A stretch of DNA of 64,000 nucleotides from Verrucomicrobiota bacterium. Lineage in GTDB: Bacteria > Verrucomicrobiota > Verrucomicrobiia > Opitutales > Opitutaceae. Below the pieces are notes generated by a model that was not told where the DNA came from, made no database searches, and was given only the letters and a program-made list of their open reading frames with translations. Below, piece by piece: positions 36,918 through 44,666 of the stretch. The stretch spans positions 31,429 through 95,428 of the forward strand of contig JAEWIY010000018.1 of the NCBI GenBank assembly GCA_023386835.1, read 5' to 3'. The number at the start of each line of letters is the position of its first letter. Position 1 is the first letter of the stretch. The position numbers and the translations under genes were made by a program.

Positions 36918-37625
36918 TTAGACGGCTGGACCGGTGGAAGCGAGTTCCTGCTGGATTGCCCGGGCGGCGGCGACGGGGTCGGGCGCTTGAAAGATCGGAC
37001 GCCCCACCACGATGTAGCTCGCGCCCGCGGCGGCGGCTTCTGCCGGGGTCATGATGCGGGTCTGGTCTCCCGCCGCCGCGCCTTTCGGGCGAATGCCGGG
37101 CGTGACCAACTGGACGTCGGCGGGCAACTCGCGGCGCAAGACCGACAGCTCCAGGGGTGAACAAACCAGGCCGCGCAACCCGGAGTCGATGGCCAGACGG
37201 CCGAGCCGCAACACCTGCTCCTGCGGGGAGAGCGGGAACCCGACCGCGGACAATTCCGGCGCGCTCAGGGACGTCAGCACGGTGACGCCGAGCAGGAGCA
37301 GATCGGGCGCGTGGGTCGCCTGAGCCTTCACCGCCCAGCGCATCATCTCCGCGCCTCCGGACGTGTGCAACGTCAGCATCCGGATCGGCAATCGGGCGGC
37401 CGATTCCACCGCCTTAGCCACCGTGTTGGGAATGTCGTGGAGCTTGAGGTCGAGAAAGACGTTGAAACCCAAATCGGCGATCTCGCGGACGGCGTCCGGT
37501 CCACACGCCGTGTACATCTCCAGCCCGATCTTCACCCATTCCACCGTGCCCTGCAGCTGGCGAAGTGCCGGCAGCACTTCGCGCGGCGACTGGGCGTCGA
37601 GGACAAGAATGAGGTGGCACGACAT
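36918..37625 (-). CDS. pyrF: Orotidine 5'-phosphate decarboxylase
   Basis: A 235-residue TIM-barrel enzyme of the last UMP step. The catalytic Asp-Lys-Asp array is in VFLDLKLHDIPNTVA; TPGIRPKGAAAGDQTRIMTP and IVVGRPIF complete the phosphate-binding site. The reading frame is open upstream through ispE on the other strand, but the family N-terminus (MSCHLILVLDAQSP) begins at ATG 37625. The gene diverges from ispE over 111 bases. Confidence 0.96.
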   Translation of the reverse strand: MSCHLILVLDAQSPREVLPALRQLQGTVEWVKIGLEMYTACGPDAVREIADLGFNVFLDLKLHDIPNTVAKAVESAARLPIRMLTLHTSGGAEMMRWAVKAQATHAPDLLLLGVTVLTSLSAPELSAVGFPLSPQEQVLRLGRLAIDSGLRGLVCSPLELSVLRRELPADVQLVTPGIRPKGAAAGDQTRIMTPAEAAAAGASYIVVGRPIFQAPDPVAAARAIQQELASTGPAV

Positions 37626-37736
37626 GGGACGAAAAGGACTGAACGGTTCTCCGACGGTTGAAAACCGAAAATCCCGGGGCTCTCGGGTGTTGGGCTGCTC
37701 ATTGACCCCAACGCGAGTGGCGGTACTGGTGTTCTG

Positions 37737-38660
37737 GTGTCGTCGCTCACCGTTTTTTCCCCAGCCAAGCTGAATCTGTTCCTGGCGGTGACGGGACGCC
37801 GGGCGGACGGTTTTCACGAGCTGGTCTCGCTGGTCGCGCCGCTGGCTTGGGGCGACACCTTGGACGTGGAGCTGCGGCCCGGGGCGGAGCGCGTGCTGGA
37901 GTGCGACCTTCCGAACCTGCCGCTGGATGGCAGCAACCTGATTCTGCGGGCCGCCCAGGCGTTTGCCGACCGCACCGGTTGGACGGGCGGGGTGAGGTTC
38001 CGGTTGCGCAAAGTGATCCCGATGGGCGCGGGGCTTGGAGGCGGATCGAGCAACGCCGTGGCGGCCCTCCGAGCGCTCAACCAGCTGACCGGCGAGCCGC
38101 TGGACGCGGCGACGCTGGTTGAACTCGCCGCGGGCATTGGGTCGGATTGCCCGCTCTTTTTGCATGACGGGCCGGTGATCATGCGCGGCCGGGGCGAGTT
38201 GATCGAGCCGTTGCCCGAGGAGGTGACCTCCCGGTTCGCGGAGCGTCGCGTGCTCGTGTTTAAGCCAGCCTTCTCGGTTAACACGGCTTGGGCTTATCGA
38301 GAGCTCGCCCGAGCTGCGAGCGAGTCGGACGAACCGGTTTACCTGCCAACGGCCCAAGCTGAGAAGCGGCTCTCGGATTGGCTGGTCGGGCCGGGACAAC
38401 CGCTGGAAGGTCTTTTGTTCAACACCCTCGAGCGGCCCGCGTTCGAGAAACATGTGGCCCTGCCGACGTTGCTCGAGCGCCTCCACCGGACCCGTGGTTG
38501 GGCGGCTCGGATGAGCGGCAGCGGCAGTGCGTGTTTCGGCCTCCTGACGGAAGATCAGGACCCCGCAGTGCTCGCGGCCGACATCCACGAAGCCTGGGGT
38601 GAAACCGCACTTGTGGTTAACACTCGATTTGCGACCCGATTGGCCCTAAATCCGAGTTGA
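37737..38660 (+). CDS. ispE: 4-diphosphocytidyl-2-C-methyl-D-erythritol kinase
   Basis: A 307-residue GHMP kinase phosphorylating CDP-ME in the MEP pathway. Start GTG 37737 gives SSLTVFSPAKLNLFLAVTGRRADGFH, the usual N-terminus. The ATP loop is VIPMGAGLGGGSSNAVAALRAL and the C-terminal GHMP motif is RMSGSGSACFGLL. It diverges from pyrF, and the ispD-ispF genes lie just beyond it. ptsI follows after 72 bases. Confidence 0.96.
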   Translation: MSSLTVFSPAKLNLFLAVTGRRADGFHELVSLVAPLAWGDTLDVELRPGAERVLECDLPNLPLDGSNLILRAAQAFADRTGWTGGVRFRLRKVIPMGAGLGGGSSNAVAALRALNQLTGEPLDAATLVELAAGIGSDCPLFLHDGPVIMRGRGELIEPLPEEVTSRFAERRVLVFKPAFSVNTAWAYRELARAASESDEPVYLPTAQAEKRLSDWLVGPGQPLEGLLFNTLERPAFEKHVALPTLLERLHRTRGWAARMSGSGSACFGLLTEDQDPAVLAADIHEAWGETALVVNTRFATRLALNPS

Positions 38661-38732
38661 CCGGGCGGAGGCGTGTCGGGTTATCGTCCCGCGCCGCGCC
38701 CGCCCCTGCCGCTCCGCGGCTTAAACCAACGC

Positions 38733-40508
38733 ATGCCGGCTGACAGCTCTCCCTCCGAAGTCATTCTGCAAGGCATTGCCGCCTCGCCGGGCATCGCGTA
38801 TGGGCAGGTGTTTCTGTATCTGAAGTCGGCGTTGGAGCTGCCCTCGTATCAGGTTGAACCTGACAAGCGGGCGGCCGAGATCACGCGGTTCGAACAGGCG
38901 CTGCTCGTGACGCGCGAGCAGATCACGAAAATTCGCGATGAGGTGGAGGCGAATCTCGGGCCCGGGGAGGCGCGGATTTTCGATGCGCATTTGCTGGTGC
39001 TCGAGGATCAGGCGCTGATCAGCGAGACGATTCGTGAGTTCGAGGCGACCTCCCGAAACGTGGAGCAGTGCTTCAACAACGTCGCGATGCGGTACATCCG
39101 CGCATTTGACCAGATCGACGACGAGTACCTGCGCGAGCGCGGTGGTGATCTGCGCGACGTGACTCAACGGGTCCTGCACAACCTGCTGGGGCAGACGGCA
39201 CAGAATCTAAGCAGCCTGATCGAAAAACGGATCGTTGTGGCCAACGACATCGCGCCGTCCGACGCGGCCGGCATCGATCGCTCCCAGGCGATGGCGATTG
39301 TCACCGAATCGGGGAGCAAGACCAGTCACGCGGTCATCGTCGCGCGTTCGATGAAAGTGCCAGCGGTCGTCGGCGTGCGAGACATCGTGCGGCGGGTGGC
39401 CAATGGCGATCGCGTGATTGTCGATGGTTATGACGGACTGGTGATCATCCGGCCGACGGATCAGACGCTGTTCCGCTACGGGCAGATTCGGCGCGAGCGG
39501 GAGACGCAGGATCAGAACTTGTTGCGGGAGGTGCATCAGCCCGCCGTCACCAAGGACGGGTTCCGGATCCCGTTGCGAGCGAACATCGAGAGCGCCGACG
39601 AGGTCGATTTCGTCAAGGAGCACGCGGGCGAAGGCGTGGGGTTGCTGCGGACCGAGTTCCTGTACCTCGCGTCGCAGAGCGTGCCGTCGGAGAACGAGCT
39701 TTTTGAGGCGTATCGCCGGGTGGCGGAAGCGTTCAAACCGGAGCCGGTGACGATCCGCACCTTGGACCTCGGCGGCGACAAACCCATGACGGGCGCGCCG
39801 GAGCTTTTTCCGGCCGAACAAAACCCGTTCCTCGGCTTTCGCGCGATCCGGTTCTGCCTTGAGAACAAAGCCATCTTCAAGGCCCAGCTACGCGCGATCC
39901 TCCGCGCCAGTGCCTATGGCAAGGTGCTGATGATGTACCCGATGATCAGCGGCCTCGAGGAGTTGATGCTGGCCAATCAAGTCCTGGAGGAGTGCAAGGC
40001 GGAGTTGGTCGCCCAGGATATCCCCTTCGATCGCAAATTGAAGGTCGGGAGCATGATCGAGATTCCGAGTGCCGCGCTGACGGCGCACCTGCTGGCGCCG
40101 CATTGCGACTTTTTCAGCATCGGGACGAACGACCTGATCCAATACCTGATTGCAATCGATCGCGTAAACGACCGGATCGCGCACCTGTACGAGCCGACGC
40201 ACCCGGCCGTGCTGCGCGTCCTCAACGAGATCATTACGAAGGGCCACCGCGGCGGCCTGAAGGTCAGCGTTTGTGGTGAGATGGCGGGCGATCCCGTGCT
40301 GGCGCCTCTGCTGCTCGGTTTGGGGGTGAACGAGCTCAGCATGACGCCGCCGCTGCTGCCGGCGACGAAGTACGTGATTCGCGCGATGAAGATGTCCGAC
40401 GCGCGCCGCCTCGCGCGGCAGTCGTTGCAGATGGATTCGGCGAAGGAGATCTACGAACGCTGCGTCGAGTTCTACCGCTCGCACATGCGCGCGGCTCCGA
40501 CCGCCTGA
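38733..40508 (+). CDS. ptsI: PTS enzyme I (phosphoenolpyruvate-protein phosphotransferase)
   Basis: A 591-residue EI, close to the usual ~575. Swivelling phosphohistidine His199 is in SGSKTSHAVIVARS; the PEP-binding C-terminal barrel has EGVGLLRTEFLYL, RTLDLGGDKP, FFSIGTNDLIQYLIAIDR and the catalytic Cys in VSVCGEMAGDP. ATG 38733 (MPADSSPSEV) was chosen; an in-frame ATG at 38673 adds a Pro/Arg-rich leader. It passes phosphate from PEP to HPr, encoded at 55637-55939. No EII genes are in the window. Confidence 0.96.
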   Translation: MPADSSPSEVILQGIAASPGIAYGQVFLYLKSALELPSYQVEPDKRAAEITRFEQALLVTREQITKIRDEVEANLGPGEARIFDAHLLVLEDQALISETIREFEATSRNVEQCFNNVAMRYIRAFDQIDDEYLRERGGDLRDVTQRVLHNLLGQTAQNLSSLIEKRIVVANDIAPSDAAGIDRSQAMAIVTESGSKTSHAVIVARSMKVPAVVGVRDIVRRVANGDRVIVDGYDGLVIIRPTDQTLFRYGQIRRERETQDQNLLREVHQPAVTKDGFRIPLRANIESADEVDFVKEHAGEGVGLLRTEFLYLASQSVPSENELFEAYRRVAEAFKPEPVTIRTLDLGGDKPMTGAPELFPAEQNPFLGFRAIRFCLENKAIFKAQLRAILRASAYGKVLMMYPMISGLEELMLANQVLEECKAELVAQDIPFDRKLKVGSMIEIPSAALTAHLLAPHCDFFSIGTNDLIQYLIAIDRVNDRIAHLYEPTHPAVLRVLNEIITKGHRGGLKVSVCGEMAGDPVLAPLLLGLGVNELSMTPPLLPATKYVIRAMKMSDARRLARQSLQMDSAKEIYERCVEFYRSHMRAAPTA

Positions 40509-40531
40509 GAACCCGGCGACGGGACGGCCGC

Positions 40532-42067
40532 TTAGAACGTGGCGCTCACCTCGCGGTGGTCGCCGGGCTGCAGGAGCACCTCGCCCACGGCGGTGCACTC
40601 CACCTCGTCGTTCTTGTATAACTTGAGCGAGACAGGCGCGATCGCGTCTTTCGTCTCCCAGCGCCATTTGCCAATCGAAACAAACTCGAGCGGCGTGCCC
40701 TGTTCGCGGCTCAGCCCCGGTCCCTCGCCGCGCACAAAAAGCCGGTTACCGATGCCGATGTAGGCGGTGACGAGCAGGCGTGTGCTGCCGTCGGTGGCCG
40801 GCGGATGGTCGGCAGCTGAACCGGTGTGGGGTGCCGCGGATTTCGCGGCGGTCCGAGTGGCCGCGCGTGCGGCTGGAGCGGCTTTTGTCGGTGGTGGAAC
40901 AACCTCGGGTTCCTCAACCACGGAAACGGAACCGTTCGACGGCTCATCGTCGAGCAGACCACCGAGCAGCGGAGTATCGTGATGGGCCGATCGCCGCCGA
41001 GGAGCGGGCTTGCGGGCCGCAGGTTCGGCCTCCGGCGTCGCAGCGGGGCTCGGAGCAGCCGGAGCGGGAGCTGGCGTGACGTCCTTCGGCGACGGCGTGG
41101 ACGCGCCGGGCGTCGACACGGGCGCAGGACGCTCGGGCTTCTTGTCCGGAGCCGCCGATGAGTGGGCTAGTTGGGAGGACGGTGCTGTGGCGACGTTCTC
41201 CGCCGCCGGAGGTGGGACGGGGGGAGTGTTCGCGGGCGGCGTAGCTGGAGCCGATGCGGCGGCTGGTGCTGAAGTCGCAGGCGAAGATGGAGCCGCGGCG
41301 ACCGGGGGAGTGGGAATGGACTTCTCGGAAACGGGCGGCGCGGGCGGAGAAGCCTTCTCCGGTGCCGGTGCACGCACGACCGCGGATGCACGCGGGCGGG
41401 GTTCGGCGGGAGCGCTCGATTGCAGATCCGCGAGCTTCTTCTCGAGTGAGGTGATGGCGGCCGCCGCGGCAGTTTCGAGGGCGGCTTGGGAACGGTGCGC
41501 GGCGGTCTCGATCGCGCGCACCTGCTCCTTCAGTTGCGCATCGACCTTGGCCAGCTCGGAAATGGCGCGATGCGCGCGGTCGGCGGCGGACTCCAGTTTT
41601 TCGGCTTCGGAGGCCCGCAAGGTGTTTACCTCCTGCTGCAGCGCTTCGAGCTCCGCGGCCATGGCCTCGTTGCGCACCTGATTGAACTCGTTGGCGCGTT
41701 CGTGCAGTTTCTGCGGCAGCTGCTCCGCGAGGCGGACGTTCTTCTGCGCCAGTTCGGCCATCTGCTGCAGGCCTCCGGCCGCGATGCTGGCCTGTTCAGC
41801 GGCGGCGGCGGTGGTGCGCGCAAGAGCCTCCAACGCGTCCTGACGAGCCGACAACAGCGCGTCCTGCCGACGGTTGTAGTCCACGATGAACGGAATGACC
41901 GCCAGCAACGCACCGATGCCGACACAGGCGGCGATGGTGTAGATCGCAGCGGCCGGCAGCGGGGACTCCGCGGCGACAGCCACGTAGAGCGCCACCGCAA
42001 TCAACGCGGCATCGCCCGCGAGGAAAGGCAGCTTGGGGAACTTGGGAGCGTCGTCAGGGAGTTCCAT
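40532..42067 (-). CDS. Membrane-anchored coiled-coil protein with Pro/Ala-rich linker
   Basis: A 511-residue unrecognised protein. Two N-terminal membrane helices (~12-30 and 36-58), then a long helical/coiled region (~65-210, Ala/Glu/Gln-rich), a low-complexity Pro/Ala/Ser linker (~215-415) and a compact C-terminal domain (~425-511: TAYIGIGNRLFVRGEGPGLS to GDHREVSATF) that looks like a small beta domain. The architecture resembles structural or envelope-tethering proteins. No homologue family is recognised. The linker is GC-rich and rich in proline codons, which explains the long antisense reading frame opposite. Confidence 0.75.
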   Translation of the reverse strand: MELPDDAPKFPKLPFLAGDAALIAVALYVAVAAESPLPAAAIYTIAACVGIGALLAVIPFIVDYNRRQDALLSARQDALEALARTTAAAAEQASIAAGGLQQMAELAQKNVRLAEQLPQKLHERANEFNQVRNEAMAAELEALQQEVNTLRASEAEKLESAADRAHRAISELAKVDAQLKEQVRAIETAAHRSQAALETAAAAAITSLEKKLADLQSSAPAEPRPRASAVVRAPAPEKASPPAPPVSEKSIPTPPVAAAPSSPATSAPAAASAPATPPANTPPVPPPAAENVATAPSSQLAHSSAAPDKKPERPAPVSTPGASTPSPKDVTPAPAPAAPSPAATPEAEPAARKPAPRRRSAHHDTPLLGGLLDDEPSNGSVSVVEEPEVVPPPTKAAPAARAATRTAAKSAAPHTGSAADHPPATDGSTRLLVTAYIGIGNRLFVRGEGPGLSREQGTPLEFVSIGKWRWETKDAIAPVSLKLYKNDEVECTAVGEVLLQPGDHREVSATF

Positions 42068-42187
42068 AGGTCGGACGCGGCGTGCTCCGTTGTGCGCTCG
42101 CCCGCGGGCTCGCTCAAGGCCGAAACTCCCCGATGAAGCAGATTGGGGTTTTCACGAGCGCAGAGTTGGGTAGTCTGGCTGCACGCG

Positions 42188-42466
42188 ATGGAATTCCCCC
42201 ACTTTATGCGCATCGAGCGGGAGACGGCCGGCGGGGGTTCGCGCCACGTCGTGGTGCATACCCACGATCCGCACATGGCAGTTGAGATCAGCCCCGACGC
42301 CGCGGCCCCGGACAAGGTGGGCCAAGGTGTTATCCGCCGGATCTGCGTGCCCAACTCATGGGGCGGCCAATACTCCCAGTACGCCAAACTCGTGGCCCAG
42401 GCGCAGGCGTTTTTCCGCGCCTCTTTTGCCGAACCGGCGCCCAAGGGGCGCCGGTTTGCGCGTTGA
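42188..42466 (+). CDS. Small conserved-looking protein of unknown function
   Basis: A 92-residue acidic-to-neutral protein beginning MEFPHFMRIERETAGG, with VVVHTHDPHMAVEISPDA and RRICVPNSWGGQYSQYAKLV. The reading frame opens at 42143, but the ATG at 42188 gives the better start. It has no signal or membrane segment. The third-position GC pattern matches neighbouring genes, which supports coding. Function unknown. It is a stand-alone plus-strand gene between two minus-strand genes. Confidence 0.6.
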   Translation: MEFPHFMRIERETAGGGSRHVVVHTHDPHMAVEISPDAAAPDKVGQGVIRRICVPNSWGGQYSQYAKLVAQAQAFFRASFAEPAPKGRRFAR

Positions 42467-42485
42467 GCGGAGACGGCTTGCAGCG

Positions 42486-42962
42486 TCAGCCGAACTCGGC
42501 CGCGATCGCCGCGGCCAGCCGCTGCCATTCGATCGGGTTCAAATCGTCCTTTCGCGAGGGGGCGATGTGCCGGTGATCCGTCATCCAGTCGAGGGACCAG
42601 CCTTGTCTGGCCCATCGCGGCTGCAGCCACTCGAGCGCCGAGTCGATCTGCTCCTCTGTCAGCGGCTCCCGGTAGGTGTCACCGGCGAAGGAAACGCCAA
42701 GCAGGAACAGGTTGCAGTGCGTGCGTCCTCGAAACGTGGATACACCGGCGTGCCACGCGATCGCCTCGTCCGGCACGAGCCGCGCGCGCAGCCCGTCGGC
42801 GCGGATGAGCACGTGATAACTGACCTGGCTCGCGGGATCCAGCAGCCGCGTCAGGGCGGCGTCGAACGGCAGCACGCTGTGATGAAAGCAGACGCCGCGC
42901 TGCTCATGCCGCGGCTCTGCGGCGGCGTTCGGCGAGCGATGCTCCTCCTCACGAAAGCGCAT
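42486..42962 (-). CDS. ampD: 1,6-anhydro-N-acetylmuramyl-L-alanine amidase (AmpD-like)
   Basis: A 158-residue amidase_2 protein of AmpD length. Zinc ligands are suggested by GVCFHHSVLPF (His) and the C-terminal MTDHRHIAPSRKDDLNP (His and Asp), with VSYHVLIRADG, AWHAGVSTFRGRTHCN and NLFLLGVSFAGD between. AmpD cleaves the muropeptide stem from anhydro-MurNAc in the cytoplasm during cell-wall recycling. ATG 42962 was preferred to the longer frame from 43022. It is 13 bases from the upstream membrane-protein gene on the same strand. Confidence 0.88.
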   Translation of the reverse strand: MRFREEEHRSPNAAAEPRHEQRGVCFHHSVLPFDAALTRLLDPASQVSYHVLIRADGLRARLVPDEAIAWHAGVSTFRGRTHCNLFLLGVSFAGDTYREPLTEEQIDSALEWLQPRWARQGWSLDWMTDHRHIAPSRKDDLNPIEWQRLAAAIAAEFG

Positions 42963-42975
42963 GGGCCGGAGCGGG

Positions 42976-43347
42976 TCAGAGCCGCCGCCACGCCATGGCC
43001 AACAGGGAGACCAGCATGCCAATGCGGATGGCCCCCTCGACTGTCAGGATCACCAGCACCCACTTGAGGGAGCAATTGCGCCGGAGTGTGTATCCAGCAA
43101 ACGACACGATCAGCAGGCACACCACCTGGGCGCGGCCAAAACCCGGCACCAGCATCGCCCCCATCCAGGCCCAGTAGCTAAGCAGCGTCAGCGTCCAAAG
43201 GGCCGACCCCAGCTCCGTCGGCCCCAACTCGCGTGGGTCCGCCCCGCGCTCGATCTGTTTGACGCCCAGATAGCGCTCCGCCGCGACCAGCTGGACGCCC
43301 TCGAACAAGAGGTAAAGGGGCGCAAGGTAAACCAGCAGCGGGATCAT
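42976..43347 (-). CDS. Small integral membrane protein, unknown
   Basis: A 123-residue protein with about four hydrophobic segments (~3-20, 48-65, 72-86, 93-118) and a polar loop (residues ~25-47: ERYLGVKQIERGADPRELGP). It has no known motif. It precedes the AmpD-like gene by 13 bases, so it could be cotranscribed with it. Directly upstream on the minus strand is the AT-rich repeat array (43354-43430), starting only six bases from this gene's ATG, so its promoter must lie within or beyond the repeats. Confidence 0.6.
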   Translation of the reverse strand: MIPLLVYLAPLYLLFEGVQLVAAERYLGVKQIERGADPRELGPTELGSALWTLTLLSYWAWMGAMLVPGFGRAQVVCLLIVSFAGYTLRRNCSLKWVLVILTVEGAIRIGMLVSLLAMAWRRL

Positions 43348-43353
43348 GGGGTG

Positions 43354-43430
43354 ATCTCAAATTTGAAATCTCAAATCTGAAATCTCAGTTCTCAAATTTC
43401 AGATCTCAAATCTCAGATCTCAGATTCAAG
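43354..43430. repeat. AT-rich 7-bp tandem repeat array
   Basis: Eleven consecutive heptamers of the form ATYTSAR: ATCTCAA, ATTTGAA, ATCTGAA, ATCTCAG, TTCTCAA and variants, ending ATTCAAG, with no break in phase. At ~30% GC the array stands out sharply from the surrounding high-GC DNA. It fills the gap between the small membrane protein and the molybdopterin oxidoreductase. No CRISPR spacers are present. Confidence 0.85.
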
Positions 43431-43431
43431 C

Positions 43432-44073
43432 CTACGCGTAGCGTTCTTCCTTCCACGGGTCGGCGCTGTTGGAATACCCGCGCACTTCCCAAAAGCCGAG
43501 TTTGTCCTCCTGCAGGAAGGTAATTCCGCGCACAAACTTCGCGCCCTTCCAGGCGTAGAGCTTCGGGATGATCACCCGCGCCGGACCACCATGTTCACGC
43601 GGCAGCGGTTCGCCGTTAAAGTGCGTCGCGAGGAGCACATCGTCGTCGAGGCACGCCTCCAAGGCCACGTTGGTCGAGTAGCCGTCGTAACCGGTAAAAT
43701 ACACGAACTTCGCTTCCGGTTGAGGGTGCACCAGCTCGTAAAGGGTGGTGAACGCCACGCCACTCCACCGGCAGTCGTACTTGCTCCAGGTGGTCACGCA
43801 GTGGAAGTCGCTGACGTCTTCCACCTGCGGCAGTGCGTTGAACTCGGCCCAGTTGAGCGTCTTCGGCTGTTCAATCAACCCGTCGATTGTGAGCGTCCAC
43901 TGGTCGAGCGGGATTTCCGGCTGCACACCCAGGTCGAGCACCGGGAAACCGCTGGTTAACTTCTGCCCCGGGGGGAGGCGCCCCTCGACCCGTTCCGGAT
44001 ACGGGCGCACGCCCTTCGCCACCTGTTTCTCGGCCCAGCGTTGCTTCGCCTCGATGTAGCGCTCTTTCGACAT
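43432..44073 (-). CDS. Molybdopterin-dependent oxidoreductase (sulfite-oxidase fold)
   Basis: A 213-residue SUOX-fold protein. The Mo-coordinating cysteine is Cys92 in DFHCVTTWSKYDCRWSGV; TGYDGYSTNVALEACLDDDVLLAT and GGPARVIIPKLYAWKGAKFVRGI are family-typical. MsrP/YedY relatives reduce oxidised methionine or other oxides. There is no Tat signal, so this form appears cytoplasmic; the electron partner is unknown. Located between the repeat array and a membrane-protein gene, all on the minus strand; a heme partner gene (MsrQ) is not present. Confidence 0.9.
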   Translation of the reverse strand: MSKERYIEAKQRWAEKQVAKGVRPYPERVEGRLPPGQKLTSGFPVLDLGVQPEIPLDQWTLTIDGLIEQPKTLNWAEFNALPQVEDVSDFHCVTTWSKYDCRWSGVAFTTLYELVHPQPEAKFVYFTGYDGYSTNVALEACLDDDVLLATHFNGEPLPREHGGPARVIIPKLYAWKGAKFVRGITFLQEDKLGFWEVRGYSNSADPWKEERYA

Positions 44074-44110
44074 GCCAGGACGCTAGGGCGCCATCGGTCT
44101 CGCGCAAGCG

Positions 44111-44647
44111 TCAGTCCTCCGGCGGTTCGGCCTGCAATGCCTGTGCGACCGCGTGCCGGCGCCGGAGGAAGAACCACATCATCCCGCCCTGGTAACAAAG
44201 GGTCCCCACAATCAGCAGCCCATACCCGAGCTGGAAGAGCAGGCGTGTGGTTGCCATCAGTTCGTCCCGCGTCATGCCGGCGGCCGCCAGCTTCTGGTCA
44301 ATTTCCGGCGTGATGTGCTGTGCGATGGCATCAGTATCCAGCAGCATCAGACGGACGACCGCATACGCGATCACGACGAGCAGCAGCAGTCCCTGGCTGC
44401 CCACGAGCCAACGCAGGCCGCGCGGTTCTCCCTGGCGGAGGATGAAGACGCCGTGCAACTCCAGCGCTCCGGCGCCGGCGGCGAGCACGCCGGCAACCGT
44501 ACCCGGGCCTTCACGCACCGCCGCGGCCAGCAGGGCGAACACTCCGGCGATCGTGAGCAGCAACCGGCCGTCCGCGGCCGCCAGGCGCAGGACCCGCTGC
44601 AGCACATCCTGCGGGAGAGGGGGAGGGGAGACGATCTTGCCAGACAT
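44111..44647 (-). CDS. Multi-pass membrane protein, unknown
   Basis: A 178-residue protein with about four membrane helices (~28-45, 50-68, 78-100, 140-160) separated by short loops; ends in a charged tail (RRRHAVAQALQAEPPED). ATG 44647 was chosen because the longer frame upstream overlaps hrpA. No motif or family recognised. It diverges from hrpA with only 19 bases between start codons, so their promoters overlap each other's coding ends. Confidence 0.65.
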   Translation of the reverse strand: MSGKIVSPPPLPQDVLQRVLRLAAADGRLLLTIAGVFALLAAAVREGPGTVAGVLAAGAGALELHGVFILRQGEPRGLRWLVGSQGLLLLVVIAYAVVRLMLLDTDAIAQHITPEIDQKLAAAGMTRDELMATTRLLFQLGYGLLIVGTLCYQGGMMWFFLRRRHAVAQALQAEPPED

Positions 44648-44650
44648 CCG

Positions 44651-44661
44651 AAGAGGAAGGA
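44651..44661 (+). promoter_or_regulatory. Shine-Dalgarno that sets the hrpA TTG start
   Basis: AAGAGGAAGGA precedes the TTG at 44667 by about six bases. Most genes in the window lack such a clear purine-rich site, so this decides between TTG 44667, GTG 44682 and far-upstream starts in the same frame. Confidence 0.6.
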
Positions 44662-44666
44662 TCAGT

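Noticed and set aside
36918..38588. Extended 556-codon minus-strand frame covering pyrF and running through ispE
   Set aside because: Only the last 235 codons match a family (pyrF). The upstream part overlaps ispE on the other strand and has no homology.
43354..43430. CRISPR-like reading of the heptamer array
   Set aside because: Units are contiguous 7-mers with no spacers and there are no cas genes.
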